Shown here piece by piece: positions 62,901 to 64,000 of a stretch of DNA of 64,000 nucleotides (position 1 is its first letter; each line of letters opens with the position of its first letter). Source of the stretch: Catillopecten margaritatus gill symbiont (GTDB taxonomy: Bacteria > Pseudomonadota > Gammaproteobacteria > PS1 > Pseudothioglobaceae). Under the pieces are notes generated by a model, which worked only from the letters and a program-made list of their open reading frames with translations, did not search any database and was not told where the DNA came from. The stretch lies in assembly GCA_037956075.1 (NCBI GenBank), contig CP138327.1, forward strand, positions 310,001-374,000, in the 5' to 3' direction. The position numbers were made by a program, and so were the translations under genes.

Positions 62901-63716
62901 CGAAGTCGGATCAACCGCAAACACCAAATTATTTGCCGTAGCCACCTCACTCACTCGCTTAGTAACCACCCCCGCACCAACATTCACACTTTTTACACGG
63001 GCCTTGCCCGTGTAAAGTTCGACAATATCATCAATAAAATTGAGTTTTTCGGTATTAATGACAGCCGTTTGTGCATTTAACGGAATTGCACCACCCGTGT
63101 AACCTGTGCCACCACCTCGTGGAATAATGGTTAAGCCTAATTGAACGCAAGTTTTGATAATTGCTGCAATTTCAAACTCAGTATCAGGGGTAATCACCAC
63201 CGCAGGATATTCTACACGCCAGTCAGTCGCATCAGTTGAATGCGACGCACGAGACAAAGCGTCAAAACGAATATTGTTATTGTGCGTCACTTTTAAAAGT
63301 GCCTTTTTAATCTGGTTTTGATTATTCTTAAATTTACTCAAACACGATTTAAACTCATCCACCGCTTTATCAGCACTACCCAGTAAAGTAAGCACCTTTT
63401 GATTATCTTCGGAGCGTGTACGAATTTGATTTAAACGAGAATAAAGCGCATCAGTGAGCGATTTCCAACGACGCTTATTTTTGATTAAATCCTCTTGCAA
63501 ATAAGGGTTGCGATTCACAGCCCACATATCACCCAGCACCTCAAACAACATCTTAGCACTACGCCCCGTATTACGATTTTCACGCAATTGATTGAGCAAT
63601 TCCCACGACTCCTCACCAAGAAAACGACACACCACTTCCTTGTCTGAAAATGAGGTATAGTTATAAGGAATTTCTCTATATTGTTGCAAAGGTAGCGGAA
63701 GTTGGTAAAAGTTCAC
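59997..63716 (-). CDS. fused FAD-linked oxidase / Fe-S oxidoreductase (DUF3683 type)
   Basis: A giant 1239-residue cytoplasmic protein. Order: DUF3683-like N-terminus (1-170), PCMH FAD domain with PRGGGTGYTGGAIPLN (about 200-215), FAD-oxidase C domain including THMHAGDGNVHTNIPVHS, two 4Fe-4S motifs (CLRCGKCKAVC and CTICHRCEKPCPVNIDFG), and two CCG domains (FYFPGCGSERLY...LCCGYPQ; HAPCHD...DRCCGESG). It resembles GlcD-GlcF or D-lactate dehydrogenase fused into one chain, so it likely oxidises a 2-hydroxy acid to feed quinone. The FAD domain contains the palindrome-encoded peptide YTGKARV (residues 235-241). Substrate inferred. Confidence 0.9.
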   Translation of the reverse strand: MNFYQLPLPLQQYREIPYNYTSFSDKEVVCRFLGEESWELLNQLRENRNTGRSAKMLFEVLGDMWAVNRNPYLQEDLIKNKRRWKSLTDALYSRLNQIRTRSEDNQKVLTLLGSADKAVDEFKSCLSKFKNNQNQIKKALLKVTHNNNIRFDALSRASHSTDATDWRVEYPAVVITPDTEFEIAAIIKTCVQLGLTIIPRGGGTGYTGGAIPLNAQTAVINTEKLNFIDDIVELYTGKARVKSVNVGAGVVTKRVSEVATANNLVFAVDPTSQDACTIGGNVAMNAGGKKALRWGTTIDNLLSWKMVMPDGKWLKVERIEHNQDKIQLLDEVSFNIHTLKDDAQTIVDTRRLDIQSKNLRKSGLGKDVTNKFLDGLPGIQKEGCDGFITSAEFILHQPLKCINTLCLEFFGHNLKLAVSSIVDIKNSIDGNIEVDLVGMEHLDARYIKAVNYTTKANRPELPRMVLLIDISAETEGLLTIQTDKVIQLAHDRKGECFVAKSLEKRQVFWKDRANTAAIAAHTNAFKINEDVVIPLDKLSEYSHGIEYINIRLSIENKLATLDAVKTYFENINPEFTLIKDKITLALSLLNTINGKWQVALKSLEQPAGFEALQTGQCVISYVNDFAQPLSDLLRGDVFTDMRQTVKTIHTEYREVRLFVATHMHAGDGNVHTNIPVHSHNTEMLKKAESVVDEIMILAENLGGVISGEHGIGLTKYQYLSDEFKQEFADYKVKIDPNNHFNKGKLMPNSGLENAFTPSLRLVQQEALILESSEIGEINEMVKSCLRCGKCKAVCTTHVPEANLLYSPRDKIIGTNLISEAFLYEEQTRRGVSIDHFDELNDVADHCTICHRCEKPCPVNIDFGNVSIKMKNILVKQKQRRTNIASKASVAYLNMTQPWKINLTKKVLIDFSYKAQHYASLFSKPFLKKNPDKTVGKPNAFTELITILDKPLPTDTSQAPLRSLLNINDNGSVPILAHPEKSTANSPSVFYFPGCGSERLYSNIGLATIALLYHQGVKVVLPPSYLCCGYPQKAGGYEQKANEISTDNRVLFHRMANTLNYLDIKHVLTSCGTCIDQLMTYELGDIFKNSSLTDIHEYLLENKVTLDNTGEEYLYHAPCHDPIKSDNSATVISKIVNSEVVDNDRCCGESGTFAVARPDIAKQVKFRKEAEIKKDLATIESKKPTKMLTTCPACRQGLSRYSDSTGIEPVYPIELMAEQQLGTNWQKDFVKSVCIEKVLL
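62992..63016. repeat. 25-bp coding palindrome, copy 2
   Basis: The same sequence as 58332-58356 on the coding strand (tttacacgggc, aag, gcccgtgtaaa), here inside the FAD domain of the giant dehydrogenase. It encodes YTGKARV between NFIDDIVEL and KSVNVGAGVV, at a loop between two strands where relatives usually have a short turn. Confidence 0.92.
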
Positions 63717-63762
63717 TTATTTTACTATAATAGCGTCATTCATTGTTTTATTCGGAGTTGTT

Positions 63763-64000
63763 ATGTTGTGGGTCAAAGCGTTTCATATTATCAGTATTAT
63801 CACTTGGTTTGCCGCCTTGTTTTACCTGCCTCGTTTGTTTGTTTATCACGCAATGAGCGATGATCAAGCCAGTATCGAGCGTTTTAAAATAATGGAACGC
63901 AAACTGTATCGTGGCATTATGATGCCAAGTTTTATCTTAGCAACTGCGTTAGGCACTTGGATGATTGCCGATAATTGGGCGTATTATTCCACCCAATATT
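63763..64000 (+). CDS. hemJ: protoporphyrinogen oxidase HemJ (partial)
   Basis: The frame from ATG 63763 (MLWVKAFHIISIITWFAALF, then YLPRLFVYHAM) is open to the window end (79 codons). The opening with His in the first helix, YLPRLFVYH, and KLYRGIMMPSF are the HemJ/UPF0093 signature; HemJ oxidises protoporphyrinogen IX in heme synthesis. Shine-Dalgarno ggag lies 7 nt upstream and TATAAT at about 63726-63731 is a probable -10. It is divergent from the giant dehydrogenase. Confidence 0.93.
   Translation, partial: MLWVKAFHIISIITWFAALFYLPRLFVYHAMSDDQASIERFKIMERKLYRGIMMPSFILATALGTWMIADNWAYYSTQY

Noticed and set aside
63095-63115. Third copy of the coding palindrome (cccgtgtaa near 63105)
   Set aside because: Only one arm-like stretch is present and it encodes the conserved FAD-domain motif GTGYTGG; no inverted partner.

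Overview
The window is an AT-rich bacterial chromosome segment. The order rplA-rplJ-rplL-rpoB-rpoC, a soxXYZA(K) cluster, TrpE, MreBCD-PBP2, ClpB and class A RNase P RNA all point to a gammaproteobacterial sulfur oxidiser. The best fit is the SUP05/Thioglobus lineage that includes thiotrophic mussel and clam symbionts. That placement is inferred from gene content and protein style, not from a search. ComEC, an integron-type attC site, an IS and many miniature repeats suggest a genome that still exchanges DNA, unlike the most reduced clam symbionts.

Layout. 1-9.9 kb: end of rplA, probable L10 leader, rplJL, hairpins, rpoBC and a strong terminator. 9.95-14 kb: trpE, then a thiosulfate-oxidation operon (soxX, Y, Z, A and a SoxK-like lipoprotein) with its own promoter, 5' stem-loop and terminator; soxB and soxCD are not in the window. 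14-24 kb: dnaE, comEC, an AT-rich gap with paired DnaA-like boxes, coaBC-ribD, recA-recX. 24-28.9 kb is an accessory island: a 53-bp palindrome, an attC site, a RelE/RelB-type toxin-antitoxin pair, a frameshifted gene remnant, a second copy of the palindrome, a PrrC/RloC-like (AAA_13) ATPase gene cut in two by an IS1595-type element with an exact 8-bp target duplication, and scrambled pieces of DUF5131-type genes. 28.9-38.3 kb: Atm1-type ABC exporter, tgt, mrdA-mreD-mreC-mreB and class I fumarase. 38.3-43.1 kb: a small secreted protein, rnpB, an outer-membrane barrel and a TRAP transporter. 43.1-49.2 kb: prmC, a lone rnfE, clpB, trmL, a polysaccharide deacetylase and cytochrome b561. 49.2-49.95 kb: four nested miniature elements. 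49.95-64 kb: fmt, argH, a thioredoxin-fold protein, hemC, ftsY, an overlapping msrP-msrQ-M16-M16-GGCT operon, a giant FAD/Fe-S dehydrogenase and the start of hemJ.

The main discoveries are in the accessory DNA. (1) The split ATPase reads as one 705-codon frame once the IS and one target copy are removed. (2) A solitary attC site next to a toxin-antitoxin cassette has every base-pairing hallmark of an integron site. (3) An identical 25-bp palindrome sits in the same reading frame (peptide YTGKARV) in two unrelated protein genes, like the protein-coding palindromic elements of Rickettsia. (4) The 49.2-49.95 kb gap is a Russian-doll stack of non-autonomous elements whose target duplications can each be read off.
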